A stretch of 64,000 nt of DNA, from the NCBI GenBank assembly GCA_033721915.1, contig JAWWAC010000002.1, positions 95,499 through 159,498 of the forward strand, read 5' to 3'. The position numbers were made by a program, and so were the translations under genes. Positions 50,097 through 58,366 of this stretch are shown here, piece after piece. Each line of letters opens with the position of its first letter. Within the stretch, counting starts at the first letter, position 1. Under the pieces are notes generated by a model. The model did not search any database and was not told the origin of the DNA. It saw only the letters and a list, made by a program, of their open reading frames with translations. Source of the DNA: REBR01 sp033721915. Lineage in GTDB: Bacteria > Pseudomonadota > Gammaproteobacteria > Pseudomonadales > Oleiphilaceae.

Positions 50097-52352
50097 TCAG
50101 ACGCTGATCTGGCTGCCCAGTATGCGCAGTATCTCGCCCAGGCTGGTTTCACCGGCGTCCACCTTGGCACGGGCGTCGGCAATCAGCGGAATCATTCCGT
50201 CCAGCTCCGCCTGGTGCAGCATCTCCCGCATGGAGCCACCGGCGGAGATGATATGGCGCAGATCCTCGCTGACACTGAGCACCTCGTACAGCCCCACACG
50301 GCCCTTGAAGCCCTGCTGGTGGCAGTGTTCACAGCCCCTGCCCCGGTAATCCACCACCCCGGAGGTGGCAAAATGGGGCCCCAGCAATTGCAGGGTTTCC
50401 TCGTCCGGCTCAACGGTCTCACGGCACTCGGGGCAGACACGGCGCACCAGTCGCTGTGCAATCACCGCCTCCAGGCCCTGTGCCACCACATAGGGCTTGA
50501 GCCCCAGGTCCAGCAACCGGGCCACTGAAGCGATGGTGGAGTTGGTGTGCAGTGTGGAGTAGACCATGTGGCCGGTCATGGCGGCATGGAAGGCCACCTC
50601 GGCGGTTTCCCCGTCACGGATCTCACCCAGCAGGATCACGTCCGGATCCTGCCGCAGTATGGCCCTCAGCACCGTGGGGAAATTCAGCCCCACCCGCTCA
50701 CGCACCGGCACCTGTCCGGCCATGTCCATGTAGAACTCCACCGGGTCCTCGATGGTGACGTAGTTGCGCTCGGAATTGGCCTGGTGCTGGAGCATGGCGT
50801 AGAGGGTGGTGGTCTTGCCGCTGCCGGTGGGGCCGGTGGCCAGTATCATGCCCTGTGGGCGGGTCATGACATTGATCAGGCGACGTCGGTTGCGCTCGCT
50901 GAGATGGAGGTTGTCGATGTTCTGCACGCTCGAGTTGCGGTCCAGCACCCGCATCACCACCTTCTCGCCGTTCAGAGTGGGCAGTGTGGAAAGCCGAAGA
51001 TCGACGATTTTCATGGGGGATTTGACGGTGATCCGCCCATCCTGGGGGCGGCGCCTTTCCGTGATATCCAGCTCCGACATCACCTTGATGCGGGAGACAA
51101 TGGCCATCTGCAGTGAAATGGGGATGCGGATCTTGTCCTGGAGAATGCCGTCGATGCGGTAACGTACCAGCACCACCGTGGCCCTGGGCTGGATATGGAT
51201 GTCACTGGCCCCCAGCCGCAACGCCTCCATGATAATGGCGTTCACCACCCGCACGGCGGAGGGTTGCTGGGTATCCGACAGCAGGGTATCCAGATCCACA
51301 TCCGTGTCGTCGTCCTCGATCACCAGCTCGATGGTGTCGGTGGGGTCGTTCTGCTCCAGTGAACTGATGTCGTCCAGTGCCTGTGCAGAACCGCTGTAGA
51401 GCTCCTTGAGCTTGGTGTCCAGTTCCCCCATGCGCACCAGAACCGGATCGATCTTCATGCCCAGGGCAAAGGACAGCTCCTCGAGCAGCACCTGGTTCAG
51501 GGGGTCCGCCATGGCCAGCAGCAGTCGCCGCTTGTTGACCCGCAGCGGCAGCAGGCACTGGTTCTGGCACAGGTCCGCCGGCACCAGGTCCAGCACCGCC
51601 GGGTCCAGCGCGAATTCATCCAGTGACACCTCCTCGAACAGCAGCTCCTCCCTGAGCAGCTTGTACAGGGCCTCGGCGCTGACCCACTGTTTCTCCAGCA
51701 GTATGCGGATGCTGGCCACCTTGCGGGACTGCTGGATCTTGTAGATCTCCTGCACCTGCTGGCGATTGAGCAACTGGTGCTTGTGCAGCATCAGCGCCAG
51801 CTGGCTGCGGTGCTGCTGGTTCATCTTGCGGAACAGTGACAGGTCTTTCTGCTGCCGGCTGGCGGTGTGCTCCAGCTGGCGATTTTTCTGCCGCAGCTCG
51901 AACTGCTCCAGTGCCAGCGCCACCGTGACCCGCAGTTCATCGTCGTTCCAGGGCTTGAGGATAAAGCGGTATACCGCCCCCTCGTTGATGGCCGACATCA
52001 CCGCCTGGGTATCCGCCTGGCCGGTGAGCATGATGCGCAGCGTGTCCGGTGCCATGCGCTTGACCTCCTGCAACAGCTCGGCACCGGACATGCCCGGCAT
52101 CTTGTAGTCGGTGATCATCAGGTGAAACGTCTGCTGCTGGATCAGTGACAGGGCTTCTCGGGCGTCGGCGGCACAATGGATCTCGTAGTTCTCCTTGCGG
52201 AAGGCACGGCGCAGCGAGCTCAGCACGTGGGGCTCATCGTCCACGAACAGCAGGCGGTAGGTCACCGTGGCCACGGCGGTGTCCCCTGGGCCGTCCGCCG
52301 CCTCGTCGGATTGCTTGTCGGCGGGCAGAAAATAGGAGGAAAACTGAGACAT
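50097..52352 (-). CDS. Receiver domain fused to a PilB/GspE-type secretion ATPase
   Basis: Protein of 751 aa. Residues 30-150 are a receiver with Asp82 in TDYKMPGMSG and FILKPWND. A coiled coil (about 150-185) joins a GspE/PilB N-terminal domain (about 190-325). The ATPase (about 365-740) is complete: GASDIHIQP, Walker A GPTGSGKT (507-514), the Asp box, Walker B VILLGEIRD, the His box GHMVYSTLHTN, and a zinc site of Cys640, Cys643, Cys674 and Cys677 (CPEC, CEHC). Such ATPases drive type IV pilus extension or type II secretion, but no pilin, PilC or secretin gene is nearby. The fusion implies that phosphorylation controls the motor. Second strand operon with the GTPase and kinase B. Confidence 0.9.
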   Translation of the reverse strand: MSQFSSYFLPADKQSDEAADGPGDTAVATVTYRLLFVDDEPHVLSSLRRAFRKENYEIHCAADAREALSLIQQQTFHLMITDYKMPGMSGAELLQEVKRMAPDTLRIMLTGQADTQAVMSAINEGAVYRFILKPWNDDELRVTVALALEQFELRQKNRQLEHTASRQQKDLSLFRKMNQQHRSQLALMLHKHQLLNRQQVQEIYKIQQSRKVASIRILLEKQWVSAEALYKLLREELLFEEVSLDEFALDPAVLDLVPADLCQNQCLLPLRVNKRRLLLAMADPLNQVLLEELSFALGMKIDPVLVRMGELDTKLKELYSGSAQALDDISSLEQNDPTDTIELVIEDDDTDVDLDTLLSDTQQPSAVRVVNAIIMEALRLGASDIHIQPRATVVLVRYRIDGILQDKIRIPISLQMAIVSRIKVMSELDITERRRPQDGRITVKSPMKIVDLRLSTLPTLNGEKVVMRVLDRNSSVQNIDNLHLSERNRRRLINVMTRPQGMILATGPTGSGKTTTLYAMLQHQANSERNYVTIEDPVEFYMDMAGQVPVRERVGLNFPTVLRAILRQDPDVILLGEIRDGETAEVAFHAAMTGHMVYSTLHTNSTIASVARLLDLGLKPYVVAQGLEAVIAQRLVRRVCPECRETVEPDEETLQLLGPHFATSGVVDYRGRGCEHCHQQGFKGRVGLYEVLSVSEDLRHIISAGGSMREMLHQAELDGMIPLIADARAKVDAGETSLGEILRILGSQISV

Positions 52353-52359
52353 GGACTGA

Positions 52360-53577
52360 TTAATCCGTTGTGGCAGAGGCGTTGGTCACAGGGAGCCAGA
52401 TGCGCACCCGGGTGCCCTCACCCTCGGTGCTGCTGACCTGGATATCCCCGCCTAGACCCATCAGGGTATCCCGGCAGACGGTCAGACCCAGGCCGGTACC
52501 GGACCCCACCGGCTTGGTGGTGAAAAAGGGGTCGAACAGGTGCGCCAGTGTCTCCGGGCCCATGCCGTCGCCGTCATCGCTGAACACCAGGGCCACCCCC
52601 TGATCCTCCAGTGCGCCGCTGATGGTGACATGGACAGGACGTTCCGCGGCCTGGGCGCTGTTTTCCAGCACATTATAGAAGACCTGGCTGATGGCGGCAC
52701 GGTCCAGCAGCAGCTGCGGCAGATCCTCGTCCAGCTGCCAGTCCACGGCCAGCTTATCACCCAGCCGGGGTGAGGCCACCGCCCAGACCCCTTCCAGCAG
52801 GGAGGTCACGGACAGCCACTGGGGCCCCTGGTCATCGGTGCCGGCAAAGCGGCGCAGGTGCGCGACAATCTCGGCAATACGCCGGGCACCGTCCAGTGAC
52901 TCCTCGGTGAGCTGCTGGAAGTCCGACAGCACCCACTCCAGATCCAGATCCGTCATCAGTGCCCCGGACCCCGGTAATGACTCCAGGCGCTCGATCAGGC
53001 GGACAAAGGTGGCCACATAGTCACGGCTGGTGTTGAGGTTGGAGCGGATAAAGCCGATGGGGTTGTTGATCTCATGGGCCACACCGGCTCCCAGCCGGCC
53101 CACCGCGTTGAGCTTTTCCGCCGCGTAGAGGCGCCGCTGGCGATCCTCAATCTGCCTCACCTGCTGGCGTACCTGCTCTTCAAGCTCACCGGACAGGACA
53201 CGGTAACGGGCCTCCGAGGCCACCAGTGCCTGGTGCTTCTCTTCCAGAGCGGCATAGTCACGGCGCACCACTTCCAGGTGCAGGTTGGCCGCCAGGTAGT
53301 AGCGGGCCGCCTGATAGAGCACTCTCTCCAGCACGCCCGCGGCGGCGTCAAGGGCGGACTCCGGCAAATCCCCCGTTACCCAGGCCAGTGTTTCCAGCTG
53401 GTAGGTCACCGGCCGGGCGCCGGTGTCACCCTCCTGTGGGGGCTGTGTGGCAATGGCCACCGGTCCGCCGGCCAGTGCCGACAGCTGTTTCTGCAGGCGC
53501 TGGGTCTCAGTGGTGGAAACCAGGTCCCCCCAGCTCAACGACTCCAGCACCTCATCCAGATCCAGGGTCTCTTCCAT
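52360..53577 (-). CDS. Histidine kinase without a recognised sensor domain (kinase B)
   Basis: Protein of 405 aa. The N-terminal 110 residues match no sensor I know (LESLSWGDLVSTTETQRLQ). A coiled coil (about 112-155) precedes HisKA, with the phospho-acceptor His in GVAHEINNPIGFIRSNL (about residue 168). The HATPase has VLENSAQAAE (N box), SDDGDGMG, LFDPFFTTK and GSGTGLGL. The ATG at 53577 overlaps the GTPase stop by one base, and the ATPase starts 7 nt after its stop, so GTPase, kinase and ATPase form one transcript. It probably phosphorylates the receiver on the ATPase. Confidence 0.9.
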   Translation of the reverse strand: MEETLDLDEVLESLSWGDLVSTTETQRLQKQLSALAGGPVAIATQPPQEGDTGARPVTYQLETLAWVTGDLPESALDAAAGVLERVLYQAARYYLAANLHLEVVRRDYAALEEKHQALVASEARYRVLSGELEEQVRQQVRQIEDRQRRLYAAEKLNAVGRLGAGVAHEINNPIGFIRSNLNTSRDYVATFVRLIERLESLPGSGALMTDLDLEWVLSDFQQLTEESLDGARRIAEIVAHLRRFAGTDDQGPQWLSVTSLLEGVWAVASPRLGDKLAVDWQLDEDLPQLLLDRAAISQVFYNVLENSAQAAERPVHVTISGALEDQGVALVFSDDGDGMGPETLAHLFDPFFTTKPVGSGTGLGLTVCRDTLMGLGGDIQVSSTEGEGTRVRIWLPVTNASATTD

Positions 53578-54242
53578 CACGGTGTCCCCTCCCCCTGGCC
53601 ACTGGCCCGGTCCACAAACAGTGATTCCGGCAGACCATGATCACGGCTCAGTGCAAATTCCTCGTCCAGTGCCGGATAGGCCCGCTTGAGCAGCAGCCGG
53701 AAACTCTCCATGACGCCCTTGTGGGCGGTGGCCTCGGCCAGTGTCAGAGGCCACCAGGGGCTGGGCCGCCAGCGCTCCACCAGCTCGCGCCGTGAGACAA
53801 TGTCCTTGAGATCCCGCTTGTTGAACTGGATCACCAGTGGCAGCCGCTCAAAGTCCAGCCCCACACGGGCGGCGTTGTCCGCCAGATTGGCGAACGCCTC
53901 CAGGTTGTTTTCCGACTGGGAGCACTGGGAGTCGGCGATAAAGGCCACCGCATCCGCCCTGGAGAGCACCGCCTTGCGGGTGCTGTCGTGCTGCACCTGG
54001 CCAGGCACCGTGTAGAGCTTGAGCTTGACCCGCAGCCCGGAAGGGGCCTCAAAGCCCAGTGGAAAGAGGTCAAAAAACAGGGTCCGGTCATTGCGGGTCT
54101 CCAGCACCATCATGTCCCCCTTGCTGACGCCGCTCAGCCGCTCGTGCAGTGACGCCAGATTGGTGGTCTTGCCACTCTGGGCCGGCCCGTAATAGACCAG
54201 CTTGAGCTGCAACTGGTTGCGCTGTGCATCGTATTCCGCCAT
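53577..54242 (-). CDS. MglA-type small Ras-like GTPase
   Basis: GTPase of 221 aa. P-loop GPAQSGKTTN (residues 19-28), the MglA-type switch TVPGQ (78-82), and NKRD (141-144) for guanine specificity; FFDLFPL and FIADSQ also match MglA of Myxococcus xanthus. MglA switches cell polarity and acts on gliding and type IV pilus machines, with MglB as GAP. No roadblock-domain MglB gene is seen here. A C-terminal extension (about 180-221) is not part of the GTPase core. First gene of the leftward operon. Confidence 0.9.
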   Translation of the reverse strand: MAEYDAQRNQLQLKLVYYGPAQSGKTTNLASLHERLSGVSKGDMMVLETRNDRTLFFDLFPLGFEAPSGLRVKLKLYTVPGQVQHDSTRKAVLSRADAVAFIADSQCSQSENNLEAFANLADNAARVGLDFERLPLVIQFNKRDLKDIVSRRELVERWRPSPWWPLTLAEATAHKGVMESFRLLLKRAYPALDEEFALSRDHGLPESLFVDRASGQGEGTP

Positions 54243-54395
54243 CGGGTGCTGATCCTCTCAATAATGCGGACAGTCCACCCCGTCCCGCCTGCTGCTCTCT
54301 CACAAAAGCCTAGTCAATAACCCTCCAAAGAGCACTTATTTCAGGCCAATCCGGCAACAAAAAGTCAGCCATTACTCATCTTTAATGCCCTTCTG

Positions 54396-55232
54396 TCAGG
54401 GCAGTGCGATTTCCATGGCGATGGGCAGGTGGTCGGAAACCGGATAGCTCACCACCGAGGCCTGATGGACCTGCAGTGAGGGGCTGACCAGTATATGATC
54501 CAGCGCTTTTTCAGGGCGCCAGCTGGGGAAACTGTGGGCGCTGTCAGGCAGGGGCACCAGATCCGTCTCACGCAATGGGGAGTTCTTCAGAAGCTGTTCC
54601 GCGTGGGCATTCATGTCCCCCATCAGCACCACATGGCGGTACTGGGAGACCAGGTCACGGATATAGCCCAGCTGACGGTTCTGCCCCTTCTGGCTCAGTG
54701 CCAGGTGCATCATGACCAGCACCAGCGGGTCATCCGGGTCGCCGTAGCGGGCCACCATGGCGCCACGGCCGGGGATCAGCCCCGGCAGGCGGTGCTCCTC
54801 CACACCCAGTGGGCGGTAACGGCTCAGAAGGCCGTTGCTGTGCTGGGCCAGCCGGCCCAGGTTGCGGTTGAGCTGCTGGTGCCAGAACGGCAGGTTGCTG
54901 GCCTGGGCCAGATACTGCACCTGGTTGATAAAACCGCTGCGCAGCGAGCCACCGTCACACTCCTGCAGCGCCACCACATCGAACTGGCGCAGCAGTGTGG
55001 CAATGCGGTCGAGATTGTCGTTGCGGTTGCGATGGGGCAGCACATGCTGCCAGCTGCGTGTCAGGTAGTGGCGGTAGGCGGAGGTGGAGATGCCCACCTG
55101 GATATTGAAGGTCAGCAGCCGCAGCCGCTGTTCCCGGGCAAAAGGGGGCGCAATGTCCAGCCCGGAGCTGCTGCCACGGGCTGGCGGATTGTTCATCAGT
55201 GTCTGCACCTGGTGACGCAGCTTACTGTACAT
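54396..55232 (-). CDS. Endonuclease/exonuclease/phosphatase family protein
   Basis: Protein of 278 aa of the DNase I-like superfamily. Catalytic elements: LLTFNIQVG (Asn), VVALQECDGG (metal Glu), VVLMGDMNAHAE (Asp-Asn) and VSDHLPIAME (final Asp-His). No signal peptide is visible. Members include nucleases, sphingomyelinases and phosphodiesterases, so the substrate is open. It sits next to dsbA in the same direction, as in several Pseudomonas relatives. Confidence 0.85.
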   Translation of the reverse strand: MYSKLRHQVQTLMNNPPARGSSSGLDIAPPFAREQRLRLLTFNIQVGISTSAYRHYLTRSWQHVLPHRNRNDNLDRIATLLRQFDVVALQECDGGSLRSGFINQVQYLAQASNLPFWHQQLNRNLGRLAQHSNGLLSRYRPLGVEEHRLPGLIPGRGAMVARYGDPDDPLVLVMMHLALSQKGQNRQLGYIRDLVSQYRHVVLMGDMNAHAEQLLKNSPLRETDLVPLPDSAHSFPSWRPEKALDHILVSPSLQVHQASVVSYPVSDHLPIAMEIALP

Positions 55233-55256
55233 ACCCTGTTTATCCCGGAATGGGGT

Positions 55257-55880
55257 TTACTGCTGCTGGCGTTCTTTCCCGATCAGATAATCCGCCACTT
55301 CCAGCATATTGCCATGGCCGCCGGCACCGCGCACGGTGATCAGGTACTTGCCGTTGACAATCAGTGAGGGGGTGCCGCTGACCCTTGCGCCACGCACCCG
55401 TGAGCTGGCCCGCTGCATCATGCTGTTGACGCCAAAGCTGTTCCAGGCCTTGTTGAATTCTTCCTTGTCCACACCGCGCCTGGCAAAGAACTCCGCCAGC
55501 TTCTCCTGGCTGTTGAGAGGGCGGCGCTCACCGGCCAGCGCATCGAACAGGTCGCTGTGCACCTTGTCCACAACACCCAGGGCACGGGCGGTGTAGAACG
55601 CCTGTGCGTGCACTTCCCAGTCGCCCCTGAGAGTGGCCGGCAGGTGCACCAGTGCCACATCCTCGGGCAGCTGCTCGGCCCAGGGGGTAATCAGCGGCTG
55701 AAAGGCGTGACAGGCCGGGCAGCCATACCAGAACACTTCCGCCACCTCGATCTTGTCGCGGTTTTCCGTGCCCACCGGGGTGTCCAGGCGCTGGTAATGA
55801 GTCCCTTCCTGCCACGCCTCGGCCGCCGCCTGCAAAGGCATCAGCATCGCAAGCAGCAGACTGATGAATAAGTGCCGCAT
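55257..55880 (-). CDS. dsbA: Thiol:disulfide interchange protein DsbA (CPAC active site)
   Basis: Periplasmic oxidase of 207 aa that introduces disulfides into exported proteins. Signal peptide about residues 1-22 (HLFISLLLAMLMPLQAAAEA). The thioredoxin active site is WYGCPACHAFQP; most DsbA proteins have CPHC, so the Ala in place of His should alter the redox potential. The cis-Pro loop VSGTPSLIVNG is intact. Needed for LptD disulfides and cytochrome c maturation, both represented here. It is 136 nt downstream of cytochrome c4. Confidence 0.93.
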   Translation of the reverse strand: MRHLFISLLLAMLMPLQAAAEAWQEGTHYQRLDTPVGTENRDKIEVAEVFWYGCPACHAFQPLITPWAEQLPEDVALVHLPATLRGDWEVHAQAFYTARALGVVDKVHSDLFDALAGERRPLNSQEKLAEFFARRGVDKEEFNKAWNSFGVNSMMQRASSRVRGARVSGTPSLIVNGKYLITVRGAGGHGNMLEVADYLIGKERQQQ

Positions 55881-55949
55881 TATTGTTCTCCCCGTTCTCT
55901 TTGGTGGTCGTCAAAACGCCAGATTATCATTATTCACACGGCAACCGGC

Positions 55950-55985
55950 AAAAGAAAACCTCCGGCCGGTGTTTCCGGGCGGAGG
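55950..55985 (-). terminator. Intrinsic terminator of the cytochrome c4 gene
   Basis: CCTCCGGCCGG (55959-55969) and CCGGGCGGAGG (55975-55985) form a strong stem around TGTTT; reading leftwards it is followed by TTTTCTTTT. It lies 31 nt beyond the cytochrome stop. Confidence 0.85.
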
Positions 55986-56016
55986 TCTCGGTTCTGTCAG
56001 GCCATTCTCCGGGGGA

Positions 56017-56622
56017 CTAGTGCAGACCCTGGATATAATCCGACACCGCCTCGATTTCCTCTTCGGTCAGGCGGGACGCAATGTCGCCCATGATCTGGCT
56101 GTAAGAGTCGTACACCCGCTCACCGCTCTGGTAGGCCTTGAGCTGCTTGGCGGTGTAACCCGCCTTCTGGCCGCCGAGGGCGGGGTAGCCCGCCGGCTCA
56201 TTGCCATCACCGGCCGGGCCGTGACAGGCCGCACAGGCCGGCACATTGCTTGAGAGGTTGCCACCCCGGTAGAGTTTTTCACCCTTATCCACCAGCTCCG
56301 CGCTGGCTTCGTCTTCCGGCATCTCCTGGGCGTCATAGTAGGCGGCGATGTCTTTCAGGTCCTGATCGGACATGCCTTCCAGCTGGCCGGTCATCACGGC
56401 AATGACACGGTCATTGTTCTTGATGTCCACCAGCTGCTCGTAAAGGTACCGCTCGCCGAGCCCGGACAGTCTGGCGTAGTTATCCATGATCGGCTGCTTG
56501 CCACCCTGACCATGACAGGCGGCACAGGTTGCCACCAGCTCTTCACCCCGTTCCGGGTCACCCGCCTGGGCCATACCAGTGAAACTCACTGCCATCACCA
56601 GACCTGCAATCACTTTTTTCAT
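56017..56622 (-). CDS. Dihaem cytochrome c4
   Basis: Periplasmic electron carrier of 201 aa with two c-type haem sites, CAACHGQGG and CAACHGPAG, in two homologous domains. The signal peptide is KKVIAGLVMAVSFTGMAQA. Axial Met residues are likely in AVMTGQLEGM and SQIMGDIA. The ATG at 56622 gives the normal length. Cytochrome c4 next to dsbA and engB is the standard Pseudomonas arrangement; it donates electrons to cbb3 or other terminal oxidases. Confidence 0.95.
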   Translation of the reverse strand: MKKVIAGLVMAVSFTGMAQAGDPERGEELVATCAACHGQGGKQPIMDNYARLSGLGERYLYEQLVDIKNNDRVIAVMTGQLEGMSDQDLKDIAAYYDAQEMPEDEASAELVDKGEKLYRGGNLSSNVPACAACHGPAGDGNEPAGYPALGGQKAGYTAKQLKAYQSGERVYDSYSQIMGDIASRLTEEEIEAVSDYIQGLH

Positions 56623-56815
56623 GCTCGCCCCACTCTTTACATACTGATTGTTGCAGATTATCTCACCGCAACCGGTGCTTCGGTCATCCGCTGAAATCCT
56701 GTCACCCGGCCCCGTCACGGGGGTTTCCGGCAACAGACACAGTCGGCCCTGGGAATTGGTGTGGTATTATACATTAATCCACTGCAAACACAGCACTCCT
56801 GACTGGACGCCCATT

Positions 56816-57466
56816 GTGACCGACACCCAAGCCGCCATCGCCTTCAACAGCGCCCGCTTTCTCACCAGTGCTGCGGCACTGAGCCAGTGCCCCGCTGACA
56901 CCGGCGCCGAGGTGGCCTTTGCCGGGCGTTCCAACGCCGGCAAATCCAGCGCACTGAATACACTGACCCGCAATGGTAAACTGGCACGCACCAGTAAAAC
57001 ACCCGGGCGCACCCGTCTGATCAACTTTTTTACCCTGAGCCAGCCGGACCGCCGCCTGGTGGACCTGCCCGGCTACGGCTACGCCAAGGTCTCCCACAGC
57101 ATGCAGGAGGAATGGCGACGCCACCTGGATGATTATATGAGCCGGCGGCGCTCTCTGCGAGGCCTGACCCTGATTATGGACATCCGCCACCCGCTGACGG
57201 AGTTCGACAACATGATGGTGCAGTGGTGTGAACACCGCCAGCTGCCCATGCTGATACTGCTGACCAAGGCCGACAAACTCAAGAAAAACCCGGCACAGCA
57301 GCAACTGCTGAAAGTGCGGCAGGCCCTGAGGGAATTCCCCATGGTGCAGCAGGTCACCGCCTTCTCCTCACTCAAGCAGACCGGGCTGGAAGAGGCCAGG
57401 CAACGCATCGGCCAGTGGCTGTCGGAGCCCCTGGATGAGACCGTCACGCCGGAAGACGACGCCTGA
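56816..57466 (+). CDS. engB: Ribosome biogenesis GTPase EngB (YihA/YsxC)
   Basis: GTPase of 216 aa. G1 GRSNAGKSS, G2 TPGRTRLINFF, G3 DLPGYGYAKV, G4 LTKADKL. It helps late 50S assembly. I chose GTG at 56816, which gives the standard N-terminus (TDTQAAIAFNSARFLTSA); the in-frame upstream extension to 56648 overlaps the cytochrome promoter region. Confidence 0.93.
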   Translation: MTDTQAAIAFNSARFLTSAAALSQCPADTGAEVAFAGRSNAGKSSALNTLTRNGKLARTSKTPGRTRLINFFTLSQPDRRLVDLPGYGYAKVSHSMQEEWRRHLDDYMSRRRSLRGLTLIMDIRHPLTEFDNMMVQWCEHRQLPMLILLTKADKLKKNPAQQQLLKVRQALREFPMVQQVTAFSSLKQTGLEEARQRIGQWLSEPLDETVTPEDDA

Positions 57467-57469
57467 GAG

Positions 57470-58132
57470 TCAGGCCGGCATGGCCACCGGGTCCGGGCGG
57501 TACTGTTCCCGCAGCAACCGCACATCCTCTTCATGGGCCGGTGTGACATAGGGCATTTCCAGTGTCAGCACCTGGTAGATGCCCTGTTTGAGTTGTTGCC
57601 GGTCGATATCCGCGCCGTCCTCCTCGTCCGCGTGGGCGGTCTTGAGAAAGGCCATCCAGTTGGTGACCACCAGCCAGGTGTTCAGTGCCATGGCCTCGCG
57701 CTCATCCTCGGAGCGCATCTGCAGTATCCGGCCCGCCTCCAGCCCCCTGAGAATGGCCTTGATGGCACCCAGACACTGCAGCGTGAACAGGCGGTAGTCC
57801 TTGCGCAGTCGCGAATCGCTGTCCAGCAGGTACTCCAGGTCCCGGTGAAAGAAGCGGTAATACCACAGGCCGTCAAACACCGCCTCCAGATACCCCATCT
57901 TGTCCGCCATGCCCAGGGCCCGGTCCGGGGGCACGCTCAGGTAGTTGTCCACCATGGCTTTGTAGCTGAGAAAGAGACTGTAGATGATGTCGCTCTTGTT
58001 GCGGAAGTGGTAATACAGGTTACCCGGAGAAATCTTCAGGTAGGCGGCAATGTGGTTGGTGGTCACATTGCGCTCGCCCCGCTCATTGAACAGGGTCAGG
58101 CTGGCCTGAATGATTCTGTCTCTGGTTTTCAT
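57470..58132 (-). CDS. TetR-family transcriptional regulator
   Basis: Regulator of 220 aa. N-terminal helix-turn-helix (TRDRIIQASLTLFNERGERN, VTTNHIAAYLKISPGNLYYHFRNKSDI); the rest resembles the TetR_C subgroup with RFFHRDLEYLLDSD. Divergent from the aldehyde dehydrogenase gene, with a 22-bp palindrome in the shared region, so it most likely represses that gene and itself. Ends 3 nt from engB on the opposite strand. The ATG at 58132 is the natural start. Confidence 0.9.
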   Translation of the reverse strand: MKTRDRIIQASLTLFNERGERNVTTNHIAAYLKISPGNLYYHFRNKSDIIYSLFLSYKAMVDNYLSVPPDRALGMADKMGYLEAVFDGLWYYRFFHRDLEYLLDSDSRLRKDYRLFTLQCLGAIKAILRGLEAGRILQMRSEDEREAMALNTWLVVTNWMAFLKTAHADEEDGADIDRQQLKQGIYQVLTLEMPYVTPAHEEDVRLLREQYRPDPVAMPA

Positions 58133-58229
58133 AATCTGCCATTGCCTCTTTTGCCAACCTGTTGGCACGGAATGAGTGCGCCAACTCCCCAGAAATCGCT
58201 ATTCGGGCCCCAAAAGCACAAGCCCGCTG

Positions 58230-58257
58230 TTGACTATTAGAGTATATGCTCTAATAA
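58230..58257 (+). promoter_or_regulatory. Promoter with embedded TetR operator
   Basis: TATTAGAG (58235-58242) and CTCTAATA (58249-58256) are perfect 8-bp arms around TATATG. They fill the gap between a -35 TTGACT (58230-58235) and a -10 TAATAA (58252-58257), so a bound repressor would block RNA polymerase directly. Located between the divergent TetR and dehydrogenase genes. Confidence 0.75.
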
Positions 58258-58366
58258 TAACGCATAAGCTGCAACGCTATTTTACATGGGCCGGCTCCCT
58301 GTGGCTGCCCCGCCCGAACCGAAAGGCCGTCCAGAACCGGCCCATGACAACATGAGGAGACCCGCC

